A stretch of DNA of 64,000 nt from JANMDS01 sp031430575. Lineage in GTDB: Bacteria > Pseudomonadota > Gammaproteobacteria > Burkholderiales > Casimicrobiaceae. Numbering within the stretch: the first letter of the stretch is position 1; each line of letters opens with the position of its first letter. The notes under the pieces are model-generated. The model worked only from the letters and a program-made list of their open reading frames with translations, made no database searches and was not told the DNA's origin. Made by a program: the position numbers and the translations under genes. Positions 41,101 through 49,218 of this stretch are shown in pieces. Where the stretch lies: assembly GCA_031430575.1 (NCBI GenBank), contig JANPBT010000026.1, forward strand, positions 1 to 64,000, read 5' to 3'.

Positions 41101-42375
41101 TTAATTAAGGATGGGGCCCCAAGCAGGCTCGCGGATATCTGCGCCTTTGCCGGTGATGCGGTACTTAAAGCGACCGTCACTCGACACCAGACCCAGAATA
41201 CCACGCCCGCCTTGCAACGAGGCATACAAAATAGACTTTCCGTTGGGTGCAAACGAGGGCGATTCATCAATCCCGCCACTGGTCAGCACCTGCACTTGCT
41301 TTGACGCGAAGTCTTGAATAGCAATCATCTCGCGATTGCCTTCACGCCTGATGAACACAAAGCTTTTGCCATCCGGTGCAATACGCGGCATGACGTTATA
41401 GGCACCTTCAAAGGTCAAGCGCTCTACATTGCCACCACTGACCCGCTGCCGATAGATTTGAGGCGAGCCACCCCGATCTGAAGTGAATAAAATCGATTGG
41501 CCATCGGGCGTCCATGATGGCGAGGTATCAATCGCTCCCGATGTTGTCAGTCGGCGCGATCCCGAGCCGTCGGCATTGATGATGTAGACCTGCGTTGGGC
41601 CGTCTTGGGTAAGCGCAACTGCAAGCTGCCGACCATCCGGGCTCCATGCCGGCGCGGAATTGCTGCCCTTGAAATTAGCGACGGCACGTCGCTGCGCGGT
41701 TGTGATGTCGTGCACCCAAACGACGGGCTTGCGCGACTCAAACGATACGTAGGCAATCCGGCGACCGTCAGGGCTCCACGTGGGAGAAATGATCGGTTCA
41801 GGTGAATTTAATACCGGGACTTCGTTTTCACCGTCGTAGTCGGCGACTTGCAGCGCATAGTTGCGCCCGGACTTAGCCACATACGCAATGCGGGTTGAAA
41901 AAATGCCCGGTACGCCGGTGAGTTTTTCAAAGACTTGATCGGCTATTTTGTGGCCAACGGCACGTACTTCCCGCGCGGTGACTGGAAACGAAAAACCTAA
42001 AAGCTGCTTGCCGTCAGTAGCATCGTTTAAGTAATATTTCACTTCGAAGCGACCATCGCTAATGGCGTTGACCGTGCCTGAGATCACCGCATCTGCGCCC
42101 GCGATTCGCCACTGTGAAATTTCACTGGCCGACGCGCCTGAGCTGCGCGCGGCAGCAGACGTTTCAATATTACGTATCAGCCCGCTGCGCTGAAAATCAG
42201 CTTGGATTACGCGCGCAATTTGAGCCGAAGTGTTAGCGTCTCCGGCGAACGACAATGTTGCAACCGGGATTTGCGTTGCGCCGACGCCGGTGATTTCGAT
42301 CGTGAGTTGAGCCTTGACCGTTGCCGTGTAGACGCCTAAAAGCAGCGGGATTAAAAAAATGACAATACGATTCAT
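41101..42375 (-). CDS. tolB: Tol-Pal system protein TolB
   Basis: Periplasmic beta-propeller protein that binds Pal. From the ATG at 42375 (424 residues) there is a signal peptide ('IVIFLIPLLLGVYTATVKAQ'), an N-terminal D1 domain, and six propeller blades with the repeated 'SPTWSPDGRRIAYVSFE', 'PAWSPDGRQLAV' and 'SPSWTPDGQSILFTSDRGG' motifs. A TTG at 42393 inside the rlpA end is the alternative start. tolQRA are not in the window; here tolB follows rlpA directly. Confidence 0.95.
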   Translation of the reverse strand: MNRIVIFLIPLLLGVYTATVKAQLTIEITGVGATQIPVATLSFAGDANTSAQIARVIQADFQRSGLIRNIETSAAARSSGASASEISQWRIAGADAVISGTVNAISDGRFEVKYYLNDATDGKQLLGFSFPVTAREVRAVGHKIADQVFEKLTGVPGIFSTRIAYVAKSGRNYALQVADYDGENEVPVLNSPEPIISPTWSPDGRRIAYVSFESRKPVVWVHDITTAQRRAVANFKGSNSAPAWSPDGRQLAVALTQDGPTQVYIINADGSGSRRLTTSGAIDTSPSWTPDGQSILFTSDRGGSPQIYRQRVSGGNVERLTFEGAYNVMPRIAPDGKSFVFIRREGNREMIAIQDFASKQVQVLTSGGIDESPSFAPNGKSILYASLQGGRGILGLVSSDGRFKYRITGKGADIREPAWGPILN

Positions 42376-42382
42376 CTGCTTA

Positions 42383-43252
42383 TTATTTTCCAATTACGGC
42401 ACTGACGCCAGTTTTTGCGATAAGCGTAGCACTTGCTGCGAGCACATCGTCGCGCGAACGATACGGTCCGATCCTGACCCGGGTGACGCCACCTTGCGCG
42501 GCGAGCGTGGGCGCTTGACCCAGTGCGTCCGACACAATTGCTGTGACTTGGTTCAAAAAAGAGGTCGCGTTGGCTTCGTTGCCAAATGCACCAAGCTGTA
42601 GATAAAAATCACCACTGTTGTCGGCGGCAATTAATGAAGTTGTGCTTTCGGGTAACGGCGGCACGCGGCCTTGCATGGGCTGCAAGACTGACGGCTGCCC
42701 CGAGACGATGAGCTCGACTTCTACGCGCGCTGTGCCGCGTCGTGCAAATCCCAATTTGGCTGCAGCGGCATAGGAGAGATCAATGATGCGCCCTTGCAAA
42801 AAAGGGCCACGATCATTAATACGGACGACCGCGGTACGGCCGTTTTCTAAATTGGTTACTTTTGCGTACGATGGTAACGGGGCGGTAGGGTGAGCCGCGG
42901 TCATCGCATACAAATCGTAAGTTTCACCGATAGCCGTTTTTTGACCATGAAATTTTCGGCCATACCATGATGCGATACCTTGTTCGCGTAGTGGGGTCGA
43001 TGCTTGTAGCGGTACATATTGCTTACCAAATACGACGTAAGCGCGATTGGCAAATCGATGCAGTGCCTCAGCGCGTGGCACTGCGTCGGGAGTGCCCTCC
43101 AAACTTTCTGGCGCGCGCTCAGGCGGACCGTCATCGAGATAATATTTCCCGGGCGCTGGCGGCGTTTCGGGCGCGCGCGTGGCAACCCGCGTTGCGCAAG
43201 CGGTGAGCATCATTGCGGCGACAAACGCAGAAATCGAAGTAACGCCGCGCAT
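42383..43252 (-). CDS. rlpA: Septal ring lytic transglycosylase RlpA family lipoprotein
   Basis: A 289-residue lipoprotein (lipobox 'LTACATR', Cys18). The double-psi beta-barrel is recognisable from 'GIASWYGRKFHGQKTAIGE' (about 91-109) through 'AVVRINDRGPFLQGRIIDLS' with its conserved Asp. A C-terminal SPOR domain ('GDFYLQLGAFGNEANATSFL') targets denuded glycan at the septum. RlpA cleaves naked glycan strands in some species. It overlaps rodA by one base. Confidence 0.94.
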   Translation of the reverse strand: MRGVTSISAFVAAMMLTACATRVATRAPETPPAPGKYYLDDGPPERAPESLEGTPDAVPRAEALHRFANRAYVVFGKQYVPLQASTPLREQGIASWYGRKFHGQKTAIGETYDLYAMTAAHPTAPLPSYAKVTNLENGRTAVVRINDRGPFLQGRIIDLSYAAAAKLGFARRGTARVEVELIVSGQPSVLQPMQGRVPPLPESTTSLIAADNSGDFYLQLGAFGNEANATSFLNQVTAIVSDALGQAPTLAAQGGVTRVRIGPYRSRDDVLAASATLIAKTGVSAVIGK

Positions 43253-44346
43253 CAGGTCTGCACCAGCTTACGGTGCGCTTGCACGCTCATCAGCAACCCG
43301 AGCCCTACGAAAAGGGTAATTAATGCTGTGCCGCCAAAACTCATCCATGGCAACGGGATGCCCACGACCGGCAAAATTCCCGTGACCATACCCATATTGA
43401 CAAACGCGTACGTGAAGAACATCAACGTCACCGCGCCCGCAAGTAGACGCCCAAACAAAGTTGACGCATTAGATGCGATGAGAAGCCCGCGCGTAAACAG
43501 CGCGAGATATAGTGTCAGTAACACCAAATTACCAACAAGCCCAAACTCTTCGCTGTAAACCGCAAAAATGAAATCAGTGTGGCGTTCGGGTAGAAAGTCG
43601 AGATGGGTTTGGGTGCCCCGAAGCCATCCCTTTCCCGTCAATCCACCCGAACCAATGGCGATGGTGGATTGAGTAATGTGGTAACCCTCACCAAGGGGGT
43701 CGCGCGATGGATCGATAAGCGTCAAGATACGATCCCGCTGGTAGTCATGCATTCGATCCCAAATGGGTTGCGCGGCTGCTGCAAGCGCGATGATGAGCGC
43801 AATGATGACGCGCCAGCGCAGACCAGCCAAAAACAGCACGTACGAACCGGATGCGCCGATGAGTAGAGCCGTGCCCAAATCGGGCTGGCGCACGATTAAC
43901 GCGAATGGAACGAAAATCAAAACGCTCGCGAATAAAAAATCGCGCGCGCGCAGCGCTGATTCGTGCCGATTGAAATACCAGGCCAAGATGAGTGGTAGCG
44001 CAATCTTCATGAGCTCGGAGGGCTGCACAGTGGCAAACCCAAGGCTGACCCAGCGCCGCGCACCATTGATCACCACGCCGAACAACGCAACGCACACGAG
44101 CAATATCAACCCGACGATATACACCGGCACCGCAAATCGTGCGATGACTTGCGGTGGAGTATTGGCGATCACCCACATCAACACAATCGCAAGCCCGTAT
44201 TTGCTGGTTTGACTCAACAATCGCGGTAACGATTCGTTGCTGGCGCTGTAAAGCGTAATTAAACCAAGCGCACCAATCGTCATGGCTAGCGAAAACAAAA
44301 TCGGATCAATCTTGCCTGTAAGTCGATCCCAGATCGCGCCCCACAT
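43252..44346 (-). CDS. rodA: Rod shape-determining glycosyltransferase RodA
   Basis: SEDS-family peptidoglycan polymerase of the elongasome. 364 residues, about ten membrane helices; 'GINGARRWVSLGFATVQPSE'-type signature is visible as 'VVINGARRWVSLGFATVQPS' (about 91-110), and 'YHITQSTIAIGSGGLTGKGW' with 'FLPERHTDFIFAVYSEEFG' carries the catalytic loop. It overlaps mrdA by one base, and the two products act as a pair. Confidence 0.96.
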   Translation of the reverse strand: MWGAIWDRLTGKIDPILFSLAMTIGALGLITLYSASNESLPRLLSQTSKYGLAIVLMWVIANTPPQVIARFAVPVYIVGLILLVCVALFGVVINGARRWVSLGFATVQPSELMKIALPLILAWYFNRHESALRARDFLFASVLIFVPFALIVRQPDLGTALLIGASGSYVLFLAGLRWRVIIALIIALAAAAQPIWDRMHDYQRDRILTLIDPSRDPLGEGYHITQSTIAIGSGGLTGKGWLRGTQTHLDFLPERHTDFIFAVYSEEFGLVGNLVLLTLYLALFTRGLLIASNASTLFGRLLAGAVTLMFFTYAFVNMGMVTGILPVVGIPLPWMSFGGTALITLFVGLGLLMSVQAHRKLVQT

Positions 44347-46265
44347 TAGCGCACAACTCCAGTATTTGCGAGCACGACAGTCTTGCCAACAGCCTCTGAT
44401 TTTGGCGCGCCCAGCAAGTATTGATCGAGCACTTTGCGCGCGATTGGCGCTGCAGATTGCGAGCCAAAGCCCCCGTTTTCGACCAGCACAGCCACGGCGA
44501 TCGTTGGCTTTTCGAGCGGAGCGAAGGCGACAAAAAGCGCGTGGTCGCGCAAATTTTCGGCGATCTTGTTGCTATCGTATTTTTGACCTTTTAGGCTGAA
44601 GACTTGCGCCGTTCCGGTTTTGCCACCATTGCTGTATTGCGCGTCTTTGAAAACCGCAGCACCGGTGCCTTCCTTATTGACGCCCGCCATCGCGCGTTTA
44701 ATCACCTCGATATTTTCTGCCTTTAGCGCGATAGTTTGTGCTGGTTTAGGCTCGGTCAATCGCCGATCACCGGTGCGGGCGTCTTGAATCGCTTTTACGA
44801 GATGCGGCTTAAACACGACGCCGTTGTTTGCCAAGATTGCCATGGCGTGGGCGAGCTGCAGTGGCGTGTACGCGTTGTACCCTTGACCGATACCCGCTGA
44901 GACGCTATCACCCGCGTACCATTTGCGATGCTCTTCGCGATACTTCGCTGCGCTGTAGAGTTTGCGCTTCCATTCTCGCGAAGGCAGCACCCCAAGGAGC
45001 TCGCCTTCGATGTCGATACCCGTTTTTCGGCCAAAACCAAAGGGGCGCAAAAATTCTGCTTTATCATCGATATCCATGTCAGCAGCGAGTTGATAGTAAT
45101 AGGTATCGCAGGACACGACGATGGATTTATACATATCGACGATACCGTGGCCGCCGGGCTTATCATCGTTAAATCGATGGGATGAGCCTGAAAGATAAAA
45201 GTAACCAGGGTCGCTGATGGACGCGGCGGGCGTGCGCAGGCCCATTTCGAGCGCGGCGAGCGCCATGAAAGGCTTAAACGTCGAGCCGGGAGGGTAAGCG
45301 CCCCGCAACGGCCGATTGAGCAATGGCTTTTCTGGCGATTCGTTTAACAGTTTCCAGTTTTCGGGATCGATTCCTTCAACGAATAAGTTGGGGTCATAAC
45401 CGGGCTTGCTGACAAACGCGAGCACATCGCCGCTCCCGGGCTCGATGGCTACGAGCGCGCCACGAAAATCTCCAAATGCGGTTTCAGCAACCTCTTGCAA
45501 ACGAATATCGATGGAGAGCTGCAAATTGCTTCCCGAGATCGGCGCTGTTCGCGAGAGAACGCGCACTGCCCGCCCGCCAGCATCCACTTCGACTTCATCA
45601 TTTCCCGTTGTGCCGTGCAGTTCTTTTTCGTACGAAAGCTCCACGCCTGCCTTACCGATGTAATCGGTGCCACGATAGGCGGCCGTCTGCCCTGATTCGG
45701 CCAGGCGCTCTTGATCTTTTTGACTCACGCGCGCGATGTAGCCCAGTACGTGTGACGCAACTTCACCAAATGGATATTGACGAAACGCACGCGAGCGGAT
45801 TTCGACTCCGCGAAAACGATAGCGATTGGCGGCGAGTCTCGCCACTTCATCGTCGGATAGCCGCGTGCGCAGTGGCAAGCTCTCGAAATTTTTGGCTTCT
45901 TCCATCAATTTACGGAAGCGTCGCCGATCTTTCGGTGAAATTTCAACGAGCTCGGAAAGCCTGTCAATGGTTTCTTCAAGATTTTGAATTTTTGACGGAA
46001 CAAGCTCGAGCGTGTAGGCCGAGTAATCGTTGGCGAGCACGACGTTATTGCGATCAGTGATGACGCCGCGGCTGGGTGGCACAGGGATGGTCGTAATGCG
46101 ATTGGACTCGGCCAGCGTGGTGTAGTGGCTATGACGCGCTAACTGCAACCAAACGAATCGCCCGGCGAGGATGGAAAACGAGATGAAAACGAAAATCGCC
46201 AGCATGAGCAATCTGGCGCGAAAACGTCGCACTTCTTCTTCTGGATTTTTGAGTTCTGAGATCAT
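44346..46265 (-). CDS. mrdA: Penicillin-binding protein 2
   Basis: Elongation-specific transpeptidase. 639 residues: one membrane helix (about 19-40), a pedestal domain with 'RYPF'-type loop, and the transpeptidase domain with 'GSTFKPF' (SxxK Ser about residue 330), 'SCDTYYY' (SxD) and 'GGKTGTAQ' (KTG). The 18 bases between the mreD stop and this ATG consist of one dispersed repeat (46265-46283), so the repeat forms the ribosome-binding region. Confidence 0.96.
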   Translation of the reverse strand: MISELKNPEEEVRRFRARLLMLAIFVFISFSILAGRFVWLQLARHSHYTTLAESNRITTIPVPPSRGVITDRNNVVLANDYSAYTLELVPSKIQNLEETIDRLSELVEISPKDRRRFRKLMEEAKNFESLPLRTRLSDDEVARLAANRYRFRGVEIRSRAFRQYPFGEVASHVLGYIARVSQKDQERLAESGQTAAYRGTDYIGKAGVELSYEKELHGTTGNDEVEVDAGGRAVRVLSRTAPISGSNLQLSIDIRLQEVAETAFGDFRGALVAIEPGSGDVLAFVSKPGYDPNLFVEGIDPENWKLLNESPEKPLLNRPLRGAYPPGSTFKPFMALAALEMGLRTPAASISDPGYFYLSGSSHRFNDDKPGGHGIVDMYKSIVVSCDTYYYQLAADMDIDDKAEFLRPFGFGRKTGIDIEGELLGVLPSREWKRKLYSAAKYREEHRKWYAGDSVSAGIGQGYNAYTPLQLAHAMAILANNGVVFKPHLVKAIQDARTGDRRLTEPKPAQTIALKAENIEVIKRAMAGVNKEGTGAAVFKDAQYSNGGKTGTAQVFSLKGQKYDSNKIAENLRDHALFVAFAPLEKPTIAVAVLVENGGFGSQSAAPIARKVLDQYLLGAPKSEAVGKTVVLANTGVVR

Positions 46266-46283
46266 TTCTGCGCCGCAGGTATC
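46265..46283 (-). repeat. Repeat copy forming the mreD-mrdA spacer
   Basis: Exact copy filling the whole gap between the mreD TAA and the mrdA ATG. Confidence 0.92.
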
Positions 46284-46814
46284 TTAGTCAGACTGCTTGA
46301 GGCGCTGCGGTGCTTGCAACAGAATTGAAAGCAGCGGCCAGACCAAAGCCCCAGAGACGCTGGCGAGCCAGATCGTCCACGACGGTAGTGGTGCGCCGCT
46401 CATCGCGCGTGTTGCAACAATCGCGAGTTGGGCGACCAGCAAAAGTATGAGAACGTGGAGTGCTTGCGGCCATAGCGGGAAGCGTAACACGCGCCGATGG
46501 AAAAATTCAGCTGCATAGGCCAATATTGCGTAAGCCAGCGCATGCTGCCCAAGCAGATTTCCCTCGACGACATCGGTGAATAATCCACACAACCAGGCGA
46601 TGCCGACGCCTACTAAGCGCGGCTCGCGGATGCACCAATAAAGGAGCGTGAGCGCAAATAAATCAGGACGTACGATTGCGCCGACGCCACTCCACGGCAG
46701 TAGATTGAAAATGAACGCTGCGAGTAACGTCAATGCGACCCACCATGGCTTGACGGGTAAGAGAATCTCTTCGGGTTGACTACGCTTTATCAGCGCTGCG
46801 AGTGACGAAGCCAT
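46284..46814 (-). CDS. mreD: Rod shape-determining protein MreD
   Basis: A 176-residue inner-membrane protein with about five helices; 'AWLCGLFTDVVEGNLLGQHA' (about 73-92) holds the family's G-L-x-x-D-x-x-x-G-x-x-G-x-x-A signature. Elongasome component that bridges MreC and the synthases. Its start overlaps the mreC stop by one base. Confidence 0.94.
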   Translation of the reverse strand: MASSLAALIKRSQPEEILLPVKPWWVALTLLAAFIFNLLPWSGVGAIVRPDLFALTLLYWCIREPRLVGVGIAWLCGLFTDVVEGNLLGQHALAYAILAYAAEFFHRRVLRFPLWPQALHVLILLLVAQLAIVATRAMSGAPLPSWTIWLASVSGALVWPLLSILLQAPQRLKQSD

Positions 46815-47716
46815 TATTTTTTCACCCCAGACTTTGATTTTGATTTCTCAAACTCAGGGGGCGGCGCGGGAATTTCTGCCTGTGCGGGAGGCGACTCGAC
46901 CGCGAGCACATATTGACTCGCATGAATTCCTGCAAGCGGTGCGCATTGCACGCGCACAAAGGCTTGCCCGGGCTCGCGGGAGACGCTGGTGATTTTTGCG
47001 ACGGCGAGTGCGGCTGGGTAAAGCCCGTCGATACCTGAGGTCGTCAAGATATCGCCGACTTGGATGTCGACAGTGGTCGGGACATATCGGAGCTCGGGCA
47101 ATTGGTCAATCCCGCGACCAAACATCACAAAACGTACAGCAGTACGATCATTTTTTACAGGCACCGCATGATCTTTCTCGGTGAGCAACGTGACCTCTGA
47201 AACCAGCGGGTGCGCGCGGGTCACTTGCCCGATCACGCCATTGCTATCAATTACCGCTTGGCCAGCTTTGATGCCTTGCTGAGACCCGCGATTAATGAAG
47301 AGACGCTGCGCAAAAGGGTCGCGACCCGATTGGATCACTTCTGCGGTAAGCCCCTTAAATTGATTTTGTGAACGCAGTAAATGCAGGGCACGAAATTGTG
47401 CATTTTCGGCTTTCAGCGCGCTATAGCCTTGCACAGACTGAGCGTCGGCAAGGGCGCGGTCACGCAAGACTTGATTTTCCGCTTGCAAGGCGGTGCGTGA
47501 CTCAAACAGCGCGCTGGTCGAGCGCCACGCTTCAAGTGGGAGCATCGCCACGCGCTGCATTGGATGAACGATCGTGGCGATGACGCTGCGAACGGAATCT
47601 AAGGTGCGGAATCGACTATCGACAAACATCAACACCAATGCGGCCAACCCAAATACAGTTAAGCGCGCGAGCGGACTCGGACCGCGCGCAAAAAAGGGTT
47701 GCTGGTTGGTTTGCAT
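46814..47716 (-). CDS. mreC: Rod shape-determining protein MreC
   Basis: A 300-residue bitopic protein: membrane helix (about 17-34), coiled coil (about 60-105) and periplasmic beta domains with 'INRGSQQGIKAGQAVIDSNG' and 'ILTTSGIDGLYPAALAVAKI'. The last 30 residues are Pro/Lys-rich. I start at the ATG at 47716; a GTG four codons earlier is possible. Confidence 0.94.
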   Translation of the reverse strand: MQTNQQPFFARGPSPLARLTVFGLAALVLMFVDSRFRTLDSVRSVIATIVHPMQRVAMLPLEAWRSTSALFESRTALQAENQVLRDRALADAQSVQGYSALKAENAQFRALHLLRSQNQFKGLTAEVIQSGRDPFAQRLFINRGSQQGIKAGQAVIDSNGVIGQVTRAHPLVSEVTLLTEKDHAVPVKNDRTAVRFVMFGRGIDQLPELRYVPTTVDIQVGDILTTSGIDGLYPAALAVAKITSVSREPGQAFVRVQCAPLAGIHASQYVLAVESPPAQAEIPAPPPEFEKSKSKSGVKK

Positions 47717-47752
47717 GCCGACGCGCACGATCAGCCTGGCGAGCGGTCAGGC

Positions 47753-48808
47753 TTAGGTATTGCTCTGATCGCCAGTAAAAATCGTCGAAAGCTGCTCGAT
47801 ATTTTCGAGCGCCTTGCCGCAACCACGCACTACGCAAGTCAATGGGTCGTCAGCCACGACGACGGGCAGCCCAGTTTCTTCCATGAGCAAGCGATCAAGG
47901 TCGCGCAACAACGCGCCACCACCGGTAAGCACCATGCCTTTTTCAGCAATATCGGCGCCCAGCTCGGGCGGCGTGCGTTCTAACGCTTGCTTCACCGCAG
48001 AAACGATGGCATTGAGTGGGTCATTGAGCGCTTCTAGGATTTCGTTTGAAGATACCGTAAATGCGCGCGGAATCCCTTCCGCCAAATTACGCCCCTTCAC
48101 TTCCATTTCGCGCACTTCGCTACCTGGGAATGCGGAGCCGATTGTTTTTTTGATATTTTCAGCGGTTGTTTCGCCGATCAACATGCCGTAATTGCGGCGG
48201 ATGTAGTTAATGATGGATTCATCAAATTTGTCGCCGCCAACGCGCACGCTATTGGAGTAAACCATTCCACCGAGGGAAATCACGCCAACTTCGGTTGTGC
48301 CGCCACCGATATCGACCACCATCGAGCCGGTCGCCTCTGAAATCGGCAAATCAGCGCCAATGGCTGCTGCCATTGGCTCCTCGATCAAAAATACCCGTGA
48401 GGCACCCGCACCGAGGGCGGACTCGCGAATGGCGCGCCGCTCAACTTGCGTAGACCCGCAAGGCACGCAGATGATGATGCGCGGGCTCGGGCTAAACATT
48501 TTGCTATCGAGCACTTTGCGGATGAATTGCTTCAACATCTGCTCGGTCACGTTGAAATCGGCGATCACGCCATCTTTCATCGGACGAATGGCCGTGATAT
48601 TGCCCGGCGTGCGCCCTAGCATCTGCTTGGCGGCCAGGCCGACTTCTTGAATTACCCGTTTGCCGTTGGGCCCGCCGTCTTGGCGGATGGCGACGACGGA
48701 AGGTTCATCAAGCACGATGCCTTTACCGCGCACGTAGATCAGGGTGTTGGCAGTCCCTAGGTCAATTGCGAGATCGGTGGATAAATAACTTTTCAAAAAC
48801 TTAAACAT
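47753..48808 (-). CDS. mreB: Rod shape-determining protein MreB
   Basis: Actin-like filament protein that positions elongasome synthesis. 351 residues with 'AIDLGTANTLIYVRGKGIVL' (phosphate 1, about 15-34), 'VVDIGGGTTEVGVISLGG' (phosphate 2, about 164-181) and 'LTGGGALLRDLDRLL' (adenosine region). First gene of the mreBCD-mrdA-rodA-rlpA-tolB-pal-cpoB-mutY series. Confidence 0.98.
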   Translation of the reverse strand: MFKFLKSYLSTDLAIDLGTANTLIYVRGKGIVLDEPSVVAIRQDGGPNGKRVIQEVGLAAKQMLGRTPGNITAIRPMKDGVIADFNVTEQMLKQFIRKVLDSKMFSPSPRIIICVPCGSTQVERRAIRESALGAGASRVFLIEEPMAAAIGADLPISEATGSMVVDIGGGTTEVGVISLGGMVYSNSVRVGGDKFDESIINYIRRNYGMLIGETTAENIKKTIGSAFPGSEVREMEVKGRNLAEGIPRAFTVSSNEILEALNDPLNAIVSAVKQALERTPPELGADIAEKGMVLTGGGALLRDLDRLLMEETGLPVVVADDPLTCVVRGCGKALENIEQLSTIFTGDQSNT

Positions 48809-48930
48809 ACGCGAGGCGCTTAGCGCCGTCCTTTAGTGGGCAATGACCAGTGAAAATACGGTCTGTAACACGGTGCGTATGATACCCTACACGGCTATTC
48901 AAAAAGCCCGAAAATCTGCGGATCACCGCT

Positions 48931-49218
48931 ATGTCTCTCTCCTCCGACACTTTGGCGAAAATCGCGCATCTTGCGCGGATTGAAGCCACCCCCGCTGAGC
49001 TCATCGAAGTGGGTCAAAAATTAGAAGGCATCTTTGCCTTGATCGATGAAATGCAAAACGTAGATACCAAAGGCGTAGCGCCGATGAGTCACGCGCAAGA
49101 TCTGGTCGCTTTTTTGCGCCCTGATGTTGTCAGTGAGCATGATCAGCGCGATAAATTTCAGGCAATCGCCCCTTCGGTTGAAAGTGGGTATTACCTCGTG
49201 CCAAAGGTGATCGAATGA
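48931..49218 (+). CDS. gatC: Aspartyl/glutamyl-tRNA amidotransferase subunit C
   Basis: A 95-residue subunit that stabilises GatA-GatB. 'IAHLARIEATPAELIEVGQK' at the start and 'APSVESGYYLVPKVIE' at the end match the family. Divergent from mreB, with only 122 bases between. Its stop overlaps the gatA ATG. Confidence 0.96.
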   Translation: MSLSSDTLAKIAHLARIEATPAELIEVGQKLEGIFALIDEMQNVDTKGVAPMSHAQDLVAFLRPDVVSEHDQRDKFQAIAPSVESGYYLVPKVIE

